From: Candidatus Dormiibacterota bacterium | GTDB taxonomy: Bacteria > Chloroflexota > Dormibacteria > Dormibacterales > Dormibacteraceae | DNA length: 5,461 bases | Direction of reading: 5' to 3' | Assembly (NCBI GenBank): GCA_955652585.1 | Contig: CATPBF010000070.1 | Coordinates: 1-5,461 of the forward strand | Shown here: positions 1 to 4,990 of the stretch, piece after piece | How positions within the stretch are numbered: position 1 is the first letter of the stretch | Layout of the letters: each line of letters opens with the position of its first letter | The notes under the pieces: generated by a model | Databases searched by the model: none | Told to the model about the DNA's origin: nothing | The model's input: the letters and a program-made list of their open reading frames with translations, nothing else | Program-made: the position numbers and the translations under genes

Positions 1-618
1 AGCATTCTGGCCGAGGTCGACGCCATCGCCGACAAGATCGACATCACTTACATCCAACAGCGGGAACCACGCGGGTTGGGACACGCAATCTGGACAGCTC
101 GGCGCCTCGTTGGCGATGAGCCCTGCGCCGCCTTGTTGCCTGATGACGTCATTCTCGGCCCCGAACCATGCCTCAGGCAGCTCATCGCCGCTTATGAAGA
201 GACCGGCGCGACCGTCCTGGCGGCGCGCCGGGTGCCCAAAGAACAGGTGCGCCGGTACGGCATCATCGCGACGGGCAAGTCGCGCGGGCGGTTGCACGAG
301 GTCACCGACGTGGTCGAGAAGCCGCCTGCGGAGGAGGCGCCGTCCAACCTTGCGAGCCTCGGCCGCTACGTACTGCTCCCGGCAGTGTTCGAGGAGCTCG
401 GACGTACGGAGCCCGGCGCCGGCAACGAGATCCAGCTGGTCGACGCGGTCAGGCGCACGCTCCCGCGGTCGCGGGTGGTTGCGCACGAGTTCGAAGGCGA
501 CTATTACGACCTGGGCACGGTGGCCGGCTATCTGCGTGCAAACATTACCCTGGCGATGAGCCGCGAGGGCCTTCGGGACGAGCTGGTGACCTTCCTGAGA
601 GGGCTTCTCGGCGAGTAG
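1..618 (+). CDS. galU: UTP--glucose-1-phosphate uridylyltransferase, C-terminal part (5' end outside window)
   Basis: Makes UDP-glucose from UTP and glucose 1-phosphate in the cytoplasm, the sugar donor for envelope polysaccharides and glycolipids. The frame is open from base 1 and shows 205 residues. About 100 N-terminal residues, including the usual GxGTR nucleotide-binding loop, should lie upstream, so the TTG at 76 is an internal Leu and not the start. Family landmarks in the visible part, in order, are REPRGLGHAI (residues 22-31), LLPDDVIL (46-53), a VVEKP followed by APSNLASLGRYVL block (from 104), GAGNEIQLVDA (139-149) and DLGTVAGYL (170-178). These fit GalU better than RmlA-type thymidylyltransferases. 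The sequence just before DLG is GDYY, whereas the GalU proteins I recall usually have Lys or Arg there. The gene ends normally with TAG, and I see no clear terminator after it. The family call is firm. Confidence 0.93.
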   Translation, partial: SILAEVDAIADKIDITYIQQREPRGLGHAIWTARRLVGDEPCAALLPDDVILGPEPCLRQLIAAYEETGATVLAARRVPKEQVRRYGIIATGKSRGRLHEVTDVVEKPPAEEAPSNLASLGRYVLLPAVFEELGRTEPGAGNEIQLVDAVRRTLPRSRVVAHEFEGDYYDLGTVAGYLRANITLAMSREGLRDELVTFLRGLLGE

Positions 619-639
619 CCGCGAGGCTCAGGCGCAGGT

Positions 640-667
640 TTGGAAGGGCCCTGCGGAGGGCTATACT
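640..667 (+). promoter_or_regulatory. sigma70-type promoter TTGGAA-N16-TATACT
   Basis: A -35 hexamer TTGGAA (640-645, 4 of 6 to consensus) and a -10 hexamer TATACT (662-667, 5 of 6) are separated by 16 bases. They lie in the 95-base gap after galU and upstream of the small gene at 714. Transcription would start near 674, giving a leader of about 40 bases. This is the best-formed promoter in the window and probably drives 714-986, and perhaps 1009-1212 by read-through. Confidence 0.6.
648..661. repeat. short perfect inverted repeat inside the promoter spacer
   Basis: GCCCT (648-652), loop GCGG, AGGGC (657-661) forms a perfect five-pair stem directly upstream of the -10 hexamer, filling most of the 16-base spacer. 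It could be a repressor operator, or the stem of a terminator for galU transcripts, although no T-run follows it. It could also be chance in GC-rich DNA. The pairing is seen; the function is inference. Confidence 0.35.
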
Positions 668-713
668 CTGGTCTGAGCTCTATGAGCGGAATCCCTACCC
701 GAGTGATGTACCT

Positions 714-986
714 ATGGCTATTTCAGGACGAAGAAGATTCGACGACGACAAGGTTGTCAAATACGAGACCGCGGAGAAGGACTTCGAGGTTGAGGTTTCG
801 CGCACCCTCAACAAGTGGTGCGTCACCGTCTACCAGATGCCGGACCGGCAGATCCTGGTCCAGGACTTCTTCCCGGAGCGCTGGAAGGCGCTCGCACGCG
901 CCCAGGACTTCATTCGCCTCCTGAACCAGCGCAAGAAGAAGGAAGAGGAAGGGCTCGCGGGCTCGCGCGACGACGATGACTACTAG
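714..986 (+). CDS. small charged soluble protein of unknown function (90 aa)
   Basis: I do not recognise this protein. It is 90 residues, starts at ATG 714 and ends in TAG, and has no signal peptide or membrane segment. The N-terminus is basic then acidic (GRRRFDDDK). Residues about 23-50 look like two beta strands (FEVEVSRTLNKWCVTVYQM, then QILVQDFF), and residues 54-73 look like one amphipathic helix (RWKALARAQDFIRLLNQ region). The tail is highly charged (KKKEEE, then a DDDDY end). The ordered hydrophobic pattern and the promoter at 640-667 support a real gene. The frame at 640-924 over the same DNA is an Arg/Ser-rich shadow. No in-frame start lies upstream before the promoter, and only a weak GAG (701-703) serves as a ribosome site. 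It is followed after 22 bases by another small gene on the same strand. Confidence 0.72.
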   Translation: MAISGRRRFDDDKVVKYETAEKDFEVEVSRTLNKWCVTVYQMPDRQILVQDFFPERWKALARAQDFIRLLNQRKKKEEEGLAGSRDDDDY

Positions 987-993
987 AGCTAGC

Positions 994-999
994 TAGAAT
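994..999 (+). promoter_or_regulatory. possible -10 element TAGAAT for a near-leaderless transcript
   Basis: TAGAAT matches the -10 consensus at 5 of 6 positions and sits 9 bases before the GTG at 1009. Transcription would start within about 3 bases of the start codon, which would explain the missing Shine-Dalgarno site. I see no convincing -35 hexamer. The same TAGnAT-N9-GTG arrangement recurs at 3571-3588. Confidence 0.3.
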
Positions 1000-1008
1000 T
1001 CACCGCTC

Positions 1009-1212
1009 GTGAGCTGGGCTTTTGTACGACGGGAGTGGGGTGCTGTCACCTTTGTGTTGACGGTGCTCGTCGGCATGGTGGTGGTGCCCATCGCGCTCTA
1101 CTTCACGAACGTGGGTCCCAGCCCGGTGACGGGCCCAACCTCCACGGCAGCCAGCAGTACCCGCGCGAGCGGCGTCACCTCGCCGACGCCGACCCCGACG
1201 AAGTCGCCCTAG
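1009..1212 (+). CDS. small single-pass membrane protein with Thr/Pro/Ser-rich tail (67 aa)
   Basis: I recognise no family. A short basic N-terminus (SWAFVRREWG) is followed by one hydrophobic helix at about residues 11-34 (TFVLTVLVGMVVVPIALYF). A 32-residue tail with no hydrophobic core follows, rich in Thr, Pro, Ser and Ala and ending PTPTPTKSP. By the positive-inside rule the N-terminus stays in the cytoplasm and the tail lies outside, where such Pro/Thr stretches often act as flexible or glycosylated linkers (inference). The start is GTG with no Shine-Dalgarno site, and a -10-like hexamer lies 9 bases upstream. It ends TAG, 11 bases before the stop of the facing gene. The length is small, but the clear helix with basic flank makes it more likely real than chance. 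Confidence 0.55.
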   Translation: MSWAFVRREWGAVTFVLTVLVGMVVVPIALYFTNVGPSPVTGPTSTAASSTRASGVTSPTPTPTKSP

Positions 1213-1223
1213 CTACCGGAACT

Positions 1224-1742
1224 TCAGCCGGCCAGCTGCCAGAGCAGCCGGTCGCCGTTCGACCGGACGATGTCGTCGAGCGGCAGCACGAGATCAGCGA
1301 CCGACGCGCTCCCGTTGCTGACCCGCATCTCGATCACATCCGCGAGACGCAGCCGGGCCGTCTGGGCGCAGTCGCGCAAGAACGTGAACACCACTGGGCG
1401 CACGAGGTTGAGGACGTAGGCCGCATGGGCAGGCTCGCCGTCAGAGAGCGTCTGGCCGGAAAGGCTGCGGTCGCGGAAAGCCAGCACGACCACCTCGTCG
1501 CTCAGCATCACGGGCTCACTCCACGCGTACGCGGAGCCCTCGATCCCACGCAAGAGCTGAAGCAGCTCGGCCAGCCGGCGCATGGGTGGGGGCGGCCCTT
1601 CGATCAGCAAGGGAATGTCCCGAAGGGGCTCCTGGAAGTTCTGGGAGCGGTACTGGGCTGTGAACCCAAGATCGGAGACCCCCGCAAACGGCGCAGGGAC
1701 CTTGATCGTCACCTCGGACAGGGGTTGGTTGCTGGGACGCAT
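1224..1742 (-). CDS. hypothetical protein (172 aa)
   Basis: I do not recognise a family. The protein has a well-mixed globular composition with no signal peptide or clear membrane span. It opens with a strand-like segment (EVTIKVPAPFAGV). A PPPP turn precedes a Leu-rich helix (MRRLAELLQLLRGI), then comes a probable strand DEVVVLAFRD. The C-terminal half is hydrophobic and helical (AAYVLNLVRPVVFTFLRDC) and ends near a VADLVLPLDD segment. I place the start at the ATG at 1742-1740, because AGGCGG (complement of 1753-1758) lies 10 bases upstream. The ATG at 1763 would add seven residues (MKGGGTR) but has no ribosome site. A 257-codon frame on the plus strand (1035-1808) covers the same DNA but is rich in His, Arg, Gln and Asp, as antisense frames of GC-rich genes are, so I reject it. 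The gene is divergent from the racemase gene. Confidence 0.7.
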   Translation of the reverse strand: MRPSNQPLSEVTIKVPAPFAGVSDLGFTAQYRSQNFQEPLRDIPLLIEGPPPPMRRLAELLQLLRGIEGSAYAWSEPVMLSDEVVVLAFRDRSLSGQTLSDGEPAHAAYVLNLVRPVVFTFLRDCAQTARLRLADVIEMRVSNGSASVADLVLPLDDIVRSNGDRLLWQLAG

Positions 1743-1766
1743 TCTCGTACCGCCGCCTTTCATGAC

Positions 1767-1772
1767 GTATTA
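1767..1772 (-). promoter_or_regulatory. possible -10 element TAATAC for the minus-strand hypothetical gene
   Basis: Read on the minus strand, TAATAC lies where it would start transcription near 1760. That is just upstream of the AGGCGG ribosome site used by the ATG at 1742, and it agrees with that start rather than the ATG at 1763. No good -35 hexamer is seen, so the call is weak. Confidence 0.25.
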
Positions 1773-1805
1773 ACGCACGGAGCCCCCATAAACGTCCCGT
1801 TAACG
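1770..1805. repeat. repeated TTAACG motifs in the divergent intergenic gap
   Basis: TTAACG occurs at 1770-1775 and again at 1800-1805, exactly 30 bases apart, with a related TAAACG at 1789-1794. The second copy lies in the palindrome CGTTAACG (1798-1805). The gap between the minus-strand hypothetical gene and the racemase gene is otherwise only about 90 bases and must hold both promoters. Three AT-rich look-alike sites in GC-rich DNA could be an operator shared by both genes (inference). Confidence 0.3.
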
Positions 1806-1817
1806 TGAACGAGAATT

Positions 1818-1823
1818 GGGGGA
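1818..1823 (+). promoter_or_regulatory. ribosome binding site that decides the racemase start
   Basis: GGGGGA ends 7 bases before the ATG at 1831 and is a usable, purine-rich Shine-Dalgarno site. It overlaps the upstream in-frame TTG at 1816, which has no site of its own, so translation should begin at 1831. Confidence 0.5.
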
Positions 1824-1830
1824 TGTCCAG

Positions 1831-2979
1831 ATGCCGCTGAGTGGAATCCGCGTCCTGGATCTCACCCGGCTGCTGCCGGGCGCCTTCTGCACCATGCTCC
1901 TGGCCGACATGGGGGCGGACGTGATCAAGGTCGAAGAGCCCTCTAGCGGCGACTACATGCGGTGGACGCCGCCCTTGGTCAATGGCCAGAGCGCGCTCTT
2001 CAACGCCCTCAACCGCAACAAGCGAAGCCTGACGCTGAACCTGAAATCCGAGGCCGGACGCGACCTGCTTCTACGCCTGGTCGAACGCTCGGACGTGCTG
2101 GTGGAAGGCAATCGGCCCGGCGTCATGGATCGTCTCGGCCTCGGCTGGCCCGTGATCCATGCGCGCAACCCGGCTCTCGTCATGTGCTCGATCACGGGAT
2201 ATGGGCAGGACGGCCCGATGGCTTCGCGTGCGGGTCACGACATCAACTACGTGGCCACCGCCGGCGTGCTTGGGCTCAACGGTGCCCAAGGTGGACCGCC
2301 GGTGCCGCTGGCGGTGCAAGTCGGTGACATTGGCGGCGGGGGGTTGCAGCCGGCGGTCGCGATTCTCGGCGCGCTCGTCGGCGTCCAGCGCGGAGATCAG
2401 GGCCGGTGGCTTGACGTCTCCATGACCGACGGCGCTGTCAGTTGGTTGGCGTTGGTGCTGGCGCAGGGCAGCGCCGGCGAAGACGTGGGTCGCGGCGACC
2501 ACCGGTTGACCGGCCGGTACGCCTGCTACCGGGTCTACGCGTGCAAGGACGGCGGCTACTACAGCGTCGGCGCCTTGGAGCCGAAGTTCTGGACGGCGCT
2601 GTGCGGTGCAGTGGGAGTACCGGAACTCATCGAGATCCAGTTCGCCACCGGCGATGAGCAGGTACGCGCGCATCGCGCGATGGAGGCGGTTTTTATATCC
2701 CGGACCAGATCCGAGTGGGACCGAAAGCTGGCTGGGCTCGAGGTCTGTTGCGAGCCGGTCCTCGACCTGAGCGAGGTGGCGTCGCATCCGCAGATCGCTG
2801 CTCGCGCCGTTGTCGTTACTGGTCCAGCCGGTGTCGAGGTCCGGCCCGCGGTGCCGATGCGCGCCAACTGGCGCCGGCGCGATGCGCCCGGGCTCGGAGA
2901 GCACACGGCTGAGATCCTGTCGGAGTTAGGCATTGACGGTGCGCAGCTCGCATCGCTCGAGAAAGACGGCGTCGTTTAG
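1831..2979 (+). CDS. alpha-methylacyl-CoA racemase (family III CoA-transferase fold)
   Basis: Likely interconverts (2R)- and (2S)-2-methylacyl-CoA by proton exchange at C2, so that branched acyl chains can enter beta-oxidation in the cytoplasm. It has 382 residues from ATG 1831, close to bacterial racemases (about 360-390). The start MPLSGIRVLDLTRLLPGAFC and the GADVIKVEEP segment (about 29-38) are typical of the CaiB/BaiF family. All three catalytic residues known from the Mycobacterium tuberculosis enzyme (His126, Asp156, Glu241) have counterparts: His136 in AGHDINY, Asp166 in VGDIGGGG and Glu250 in GALEPKFW. Spacings of 30 and 84 residues match the known 30 and 85. CoA transferases such as formyl-CoA transferase use a different Asp, so racemase is the better call, although some family members are misnamed. 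An upstream in-frame TTG (1816) would add five residues. The stop codon overlaps that of the convergent coaE. Confidence 0.88.
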   Translation: MPLSGIRVLDLTRLLPGAFCTMLLADMGADVIKVEEPSSGDYMRWTPPLVNGQSALFNALNRNKRSLTLNLKSEAGRDLLLRLVERSDVLVEGNRPGVMDRLGLGWPVIHARNPALVMCSITGYGQDGPMASRAGHDINYVATAGVLGLNGAQGGPPVPLAVQVGDIGGGGLQPAVAILGALVGVQRGDQGRWLDVSMTDGAVSWLALVLAQGSAGEDVGRGDHRLTGRYACYRVYACKDGGYYSVGALEPKFWTALCGAVGVPELIEIQFATGDEQVRAHRAMEAVFISRTRSEWDRKLAGLEVCCEPVLDLSEVASHPQIAARAVVVTGPAGVEVRPAVPMRANWRRRDAPGLGEHTAEILSELGIDGAQLASLEKDGVV

Positions 2980-3569
2980 GCGCTGGTCAGCTGCTTCCAG
3001 ATCGCCCTGGCCTGCGTGAGCGTCTCTTCACGAGTTCCGCTGTTGTTGATGACGTGGTGGGCGAGCCCACGCTTGTTCTCGATCGGCATCTGGGCGGCGA
3101 TCATCGCGCGCGCGCGCTCGGGGGTGAAGCTTCGGCCTGAGACCAATCGCTCGACCTGCAACTCCTCGGGTGCGTAGACGAGGACGACTGTCGAGAAGAG
3201 GCGCTCGAGGCCGTTCTCGAACAGCAGGGGGACGTCCTGCACCACCACCTCGGCTCCGCGCTCGGCCGCGTCCGCGGTCCGCTGCGCCATCCACTCGCGG
3301 ACGAGCGGATGCACAATCGAGTTCAGCCGGCGCCGGGCATCGTCATCATGGAATACCAGCTCGCCCAGCCGCGACCGATCGATGCGGCCGCCGTCGACGT
3401 ACTCGTCACCGAACTCGCGTACGACCGCGTCGAAACCGGGGCTGCCGGGCTCGTAGACAGCATGCGCGGCCTCGTCGGCGTCGACGACCTGGGCTCCCAG
3501 CTCCCGAAGCATCTCAGCCACGGTCGACTTCCCCGACCCAACGCCGCCCGTCAATCCCACGAGCTTCAC
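2976..3569 (-). CDS. coaE: dephospho-CoA kinase
   Basis: Phosphorylates the 3'-hydroxyl of dephospho-CoA with ATP, the last step of CoA synthesis, in the cytoplasm. At 197 residues it is the usual full length. The P-loop is GLTGGVGSGKST (residues 5-16). VVDAD (28-32) supplies the conserved Asp after strand 2. NSIVHPLV (83-90) and VVVQDVPLLFENG (108-120) match the substrate-binding core, and the lid and C-terminal helix show RSFTPERARAMIAAQMP followed by VINNSGT. In the final motif the common A-D-x-V-I-x-N reads AHHVINN, with His for Asp, probably harmless. The start is GTG at 3569, with GAGGG (complement of 3580-3584) 10 bases upstream. It overlaps the racemase stop by four bases and is only 16 bases from the divergent fixC start, so its promoter must lie within the fixC coding region. 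Confidence 0.95.
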   Translation of the reverse strand: MKLVGLTGGVGSGKSTVAEMLRELGAQVVDADEAAHAVYEPGSPGFDAVVREFGDEYVDGGRIDRSRLGELVFHDDDARRRLNSIVHPLVREWMAQRTADAAERGAEVVVQDVPLLFENGLERLFSTVVLVYAPEELQVERLVSGRSFTPERARAMIAAQMPIENKRGLAHHVINNSGTREETLTQARAIWKQLTSA

Positions 3570-3570
3570 T

Positions 3571-3576
3571 TAGGAT
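3571..3576 (+). promoter_or_regulatory. possible -10 element TAGGAT for the fixC-like gene
   Basis: TAGGAT (4 of 6 to consensus) lies 9 bases before the GTG at 3586 and would give a nearly leaderless transcript. Its AGGA (3572-3575) could instead be a Shine-Dalgarno site 10 bases from the same GTG. Both readings favour GTG 3586 over the TTG at 3577, which would leave the AGGA only one base away. The hexamer is in the coaE/fixC gap, beside the coaE ribosome site. Confidence 0.3.
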
Positions 3577-3585
3577 TTGCCCTCA

Positions 3586-4899
3586 GTGGGGGACGAAGAG
3601 AGGTTCGACGCGATCGTCGTCGGGGCCGGGCCGGCGGGCACCGCCGCCGCGTACACCATGGCGAAAGCGGGGCTGCAGGTGGTCCTGCTCGAGCGGGGGC
3701 CCAAGCCTGGGTCCAAGAACGTCATGGGCGGCATCCTCTACAACCACTACCTCCAGGAGATCGTAGGGGACGTTTGGAAAGAGGCGCCGCTGGAGCGTCC
3801 GATCATCGAAGAGCGGCGCTGGATCATGACGTCCAAGGCCTACATCGCCATCGACTACAAGAACCTTCGCAATCGCGAGCATCCGCATTCGTTCTCAGTC
3901 CTCCGCGCGCGCTTCGATCCGTGGTTCGCCGAGCAGGCCGAGAAGGTCGGTGCGCTAGTCGTGCCGGAGACGGTGGTCGAGAGACTTATCGTCAAGGACA
4001 ATCGCGTGGTTGGCGCCGGCACGGGTCGCGGTGACGACCTTTACGCCGACGTCGTCGTCGTCTGCGAGGGCATCGGCCTGGGAGTGGGCCTGCTCGAGAA
4101 AACGCTGATCAATGGCAAGCCGCTGCGCCGCAAGCTGCGTCCGAACGAGGTTGCGATGGCAGTCAAGGAGATCATGCAGCTCGATGCCGGTCTGATCGAG
4201 GAACGCTTCAACTGTGAGGCGGGCGAGGGCTGCACCATCGAATGCTTCGGCGACTCGACGATGGGCATGTCCGGCTTCATGTTCATCTACACGAACAAGG
4301 ACACGCTGTCAGTCGGAGGAGGAGCGCTGCTGAGCGAATTCAACGCCACGCTGCGAAGCCCCAATGAGCTCATGGAGCACTTCAAGAGCCACCCCAGCGT
4401 CAAACCGCTGTTGCGAGGCGCCGAGACCGTGGAGTACCTCGCGCACCTAATCCCCGAGGGCGGGTATCGAGGGATTCCGAAGGTTTACGGCCCGGGCTAT
4501 CTCGTCTGCGGCGATGCGGCCATGCTGTCCAACCCAGTCCACCGCGAAGGGTCGAACCTGGCTATGGTCTCGGGCCGGTTGGCGGGTGAAACGGTGGTGC
4601 ACGCCAAGGAGACAGGCGACTTTTCCGAGCGTCGCCTGGGTGAGTACAGGGGCAAGCTCGACAACTCCTGGATCATGCAAGACATGCGCAAGTACGACAA
4701 AGCCGTACCGCTGCTGGAGCACAACCCGCAGCTGCTGACGAAGTATCCAGAGATCGCTGACCGCGCCCTCGACGAGTTCTTCAGGGTCGACGGCACTTCG
4801 AAGTGGGAGAAGCAGTCGAAGATCCTGAAGATGGTCCGTAAGGAAGGCGGTCTGAAGATGATCTGGGACACCGTGAAAGCCGGCTGGGCCATGAAGTGA
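3586..4899 (+). CDS. fixC: FixC-like electron-transfer-flavoprotein:quinone oxidoreductase subunit
   Basis: FAD protein of the FixC/ETF-QO family, which takes electrons from electron-transfer flavoprotein (FixAB) and passes them towards quinone at the membrane. It has 437 residues from GTG 3586, the normal FixC length. FDAIVVGAGPAG (residues 7-18) is the FAD-binding Rossmann turn, with the ribose-binding Glu at 36. SKNVMGGILY (43-52) is a FixC signature, and GYLVCGDAAMLSNP (304-317) followed by EGSNLAM is the second FAD motif. In the middle motif, where relatives commonly read DG or EG followed by N and S, this protein has CEGIGLGVG (160-168). Three cysteines (210, 216, 220) lie in a CX5CX3C cluster at an unusual place. 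The C-terminus has no cysteines, so no ferredoxin domain is fused and a separate FixX-type partner would be needed. No fixA, fixB or fixX is adjacent. The TTG at 3577 is a less likely start. Confidence 0.88.
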   Translation: MGDEERFDAIVVGAGPAGTAAAYTMAKAGLQVVLLERGPKPGSKNVMGGILYNHYLQEIVGDVWKEAPLERPIIEERRWIMTSKAYIAIDYKNLRNREHPHSFSVLRARFDPWFAEQAEKVGALVVPETVVERLIVKDNRVVGAGTGRGDDLYADVVVVCEGIGLGVGLLEKTLINGKPLRRKLRPNEVAMAVKEIMQLDAGLIEERFNCEAGEGCTIECFGDSTMGMSGFMFIYTNKDTLSVGGGALLSEFNATLRSPNELMEHFKSHPSVKPLLRGAETVEYLAHLIPEGGYRGIPKVYGPGYLVCGDAAMLSNPVHREGSNLAMVSGRLAGETVVHAKETGDFSERRLGEYRGKLDNSWIMQDMRKYDKAVPLLEHNPQLLTKYPEIADRALDEFFRVDGTSKWEKQSKILKMVRKEGGLKMIWDTVKAGWAMK

Positions 4900-4908
4900 C
4901 GTCCAAGC

Positions 4909-4972
4909 GCTCCGCTGGCGCCAACCGCGCCCTAACCCTGCCGCTAAGGGGCACCGCTGGCGCCAAACGCGC
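4909..4972. repeat. direct repeat, two 22-base copies
   Basis: Bases 4909-4930 and 4951-4972 are the same 22-base unit with two mismatches, 42 bases apart. The core is CCGCTGGCGCCAA, which contains the palindrome TGGCGCCA, so the two copies can also pair with each other. Both lie in the 91-base gap between two convergent genes. They could be a remnant of a dispersed intergenic repeat or part of a bidirectional transcription end (inference). Confidence 0.55.
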
Positions 4973-4987
4973 GGAATAACGGTGCCC
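4949..4987. terminator. possible stem-loop between convergent genes
   Basis: GGGCACCG (4949-4956) pairs perfectly with CGGTGCCC (4980-4987) across a 23-base loop that contains TGGCGCCA. The position between two facing genes suits a shared terminator, but no T-run follows on either strand, so a classic intrinsic terminator is not shown. Confidence 0.3.
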
Positions 4988-4990
4988 GCG

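Noticed and set aside
640..924. Frame of 94 codons overlapping the 90-residue gene
   Set aside because: It would begin inside the promoter, and its second half is an Arg/Ser/Thr shadow of the better frame at 714-986.
983..996. Three CTAG tetranucleotides within 14 bases
   Set aside because: CTAG is often rare, but here one copy is part of a TAG stop codon and the others form a short AGCTAGCT palindrome. There is too little to support a site.
1035..1808. Long plus-strand open frame of 257 codons
   Set aside because: Its His/Arg/Gln/Asp-rich product is typical of the antisense of a GC-rich gene. The minus-strand frame gives a normal globular protein with a ribosome site, and the plus frame also runs over the small membrane protein gene.
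2071..2904. Minus-strand open frame of 277 codons inside the racemase gene
   Set aside because: The plus strand encodes a full-length racemase with all three catalytic residues. The antisense product is Ala/Arg/His/Pro-rich and matches nothing.
3170..4034. Two overlapping plus-strand frames (3170-3766 and 3309-4034) across coaE and fixC
   Set aside because: They run antisense to coaE and out of frame in fixC, both of which are certain genes, and their products are low-complexity Arg/Ala/Gly.
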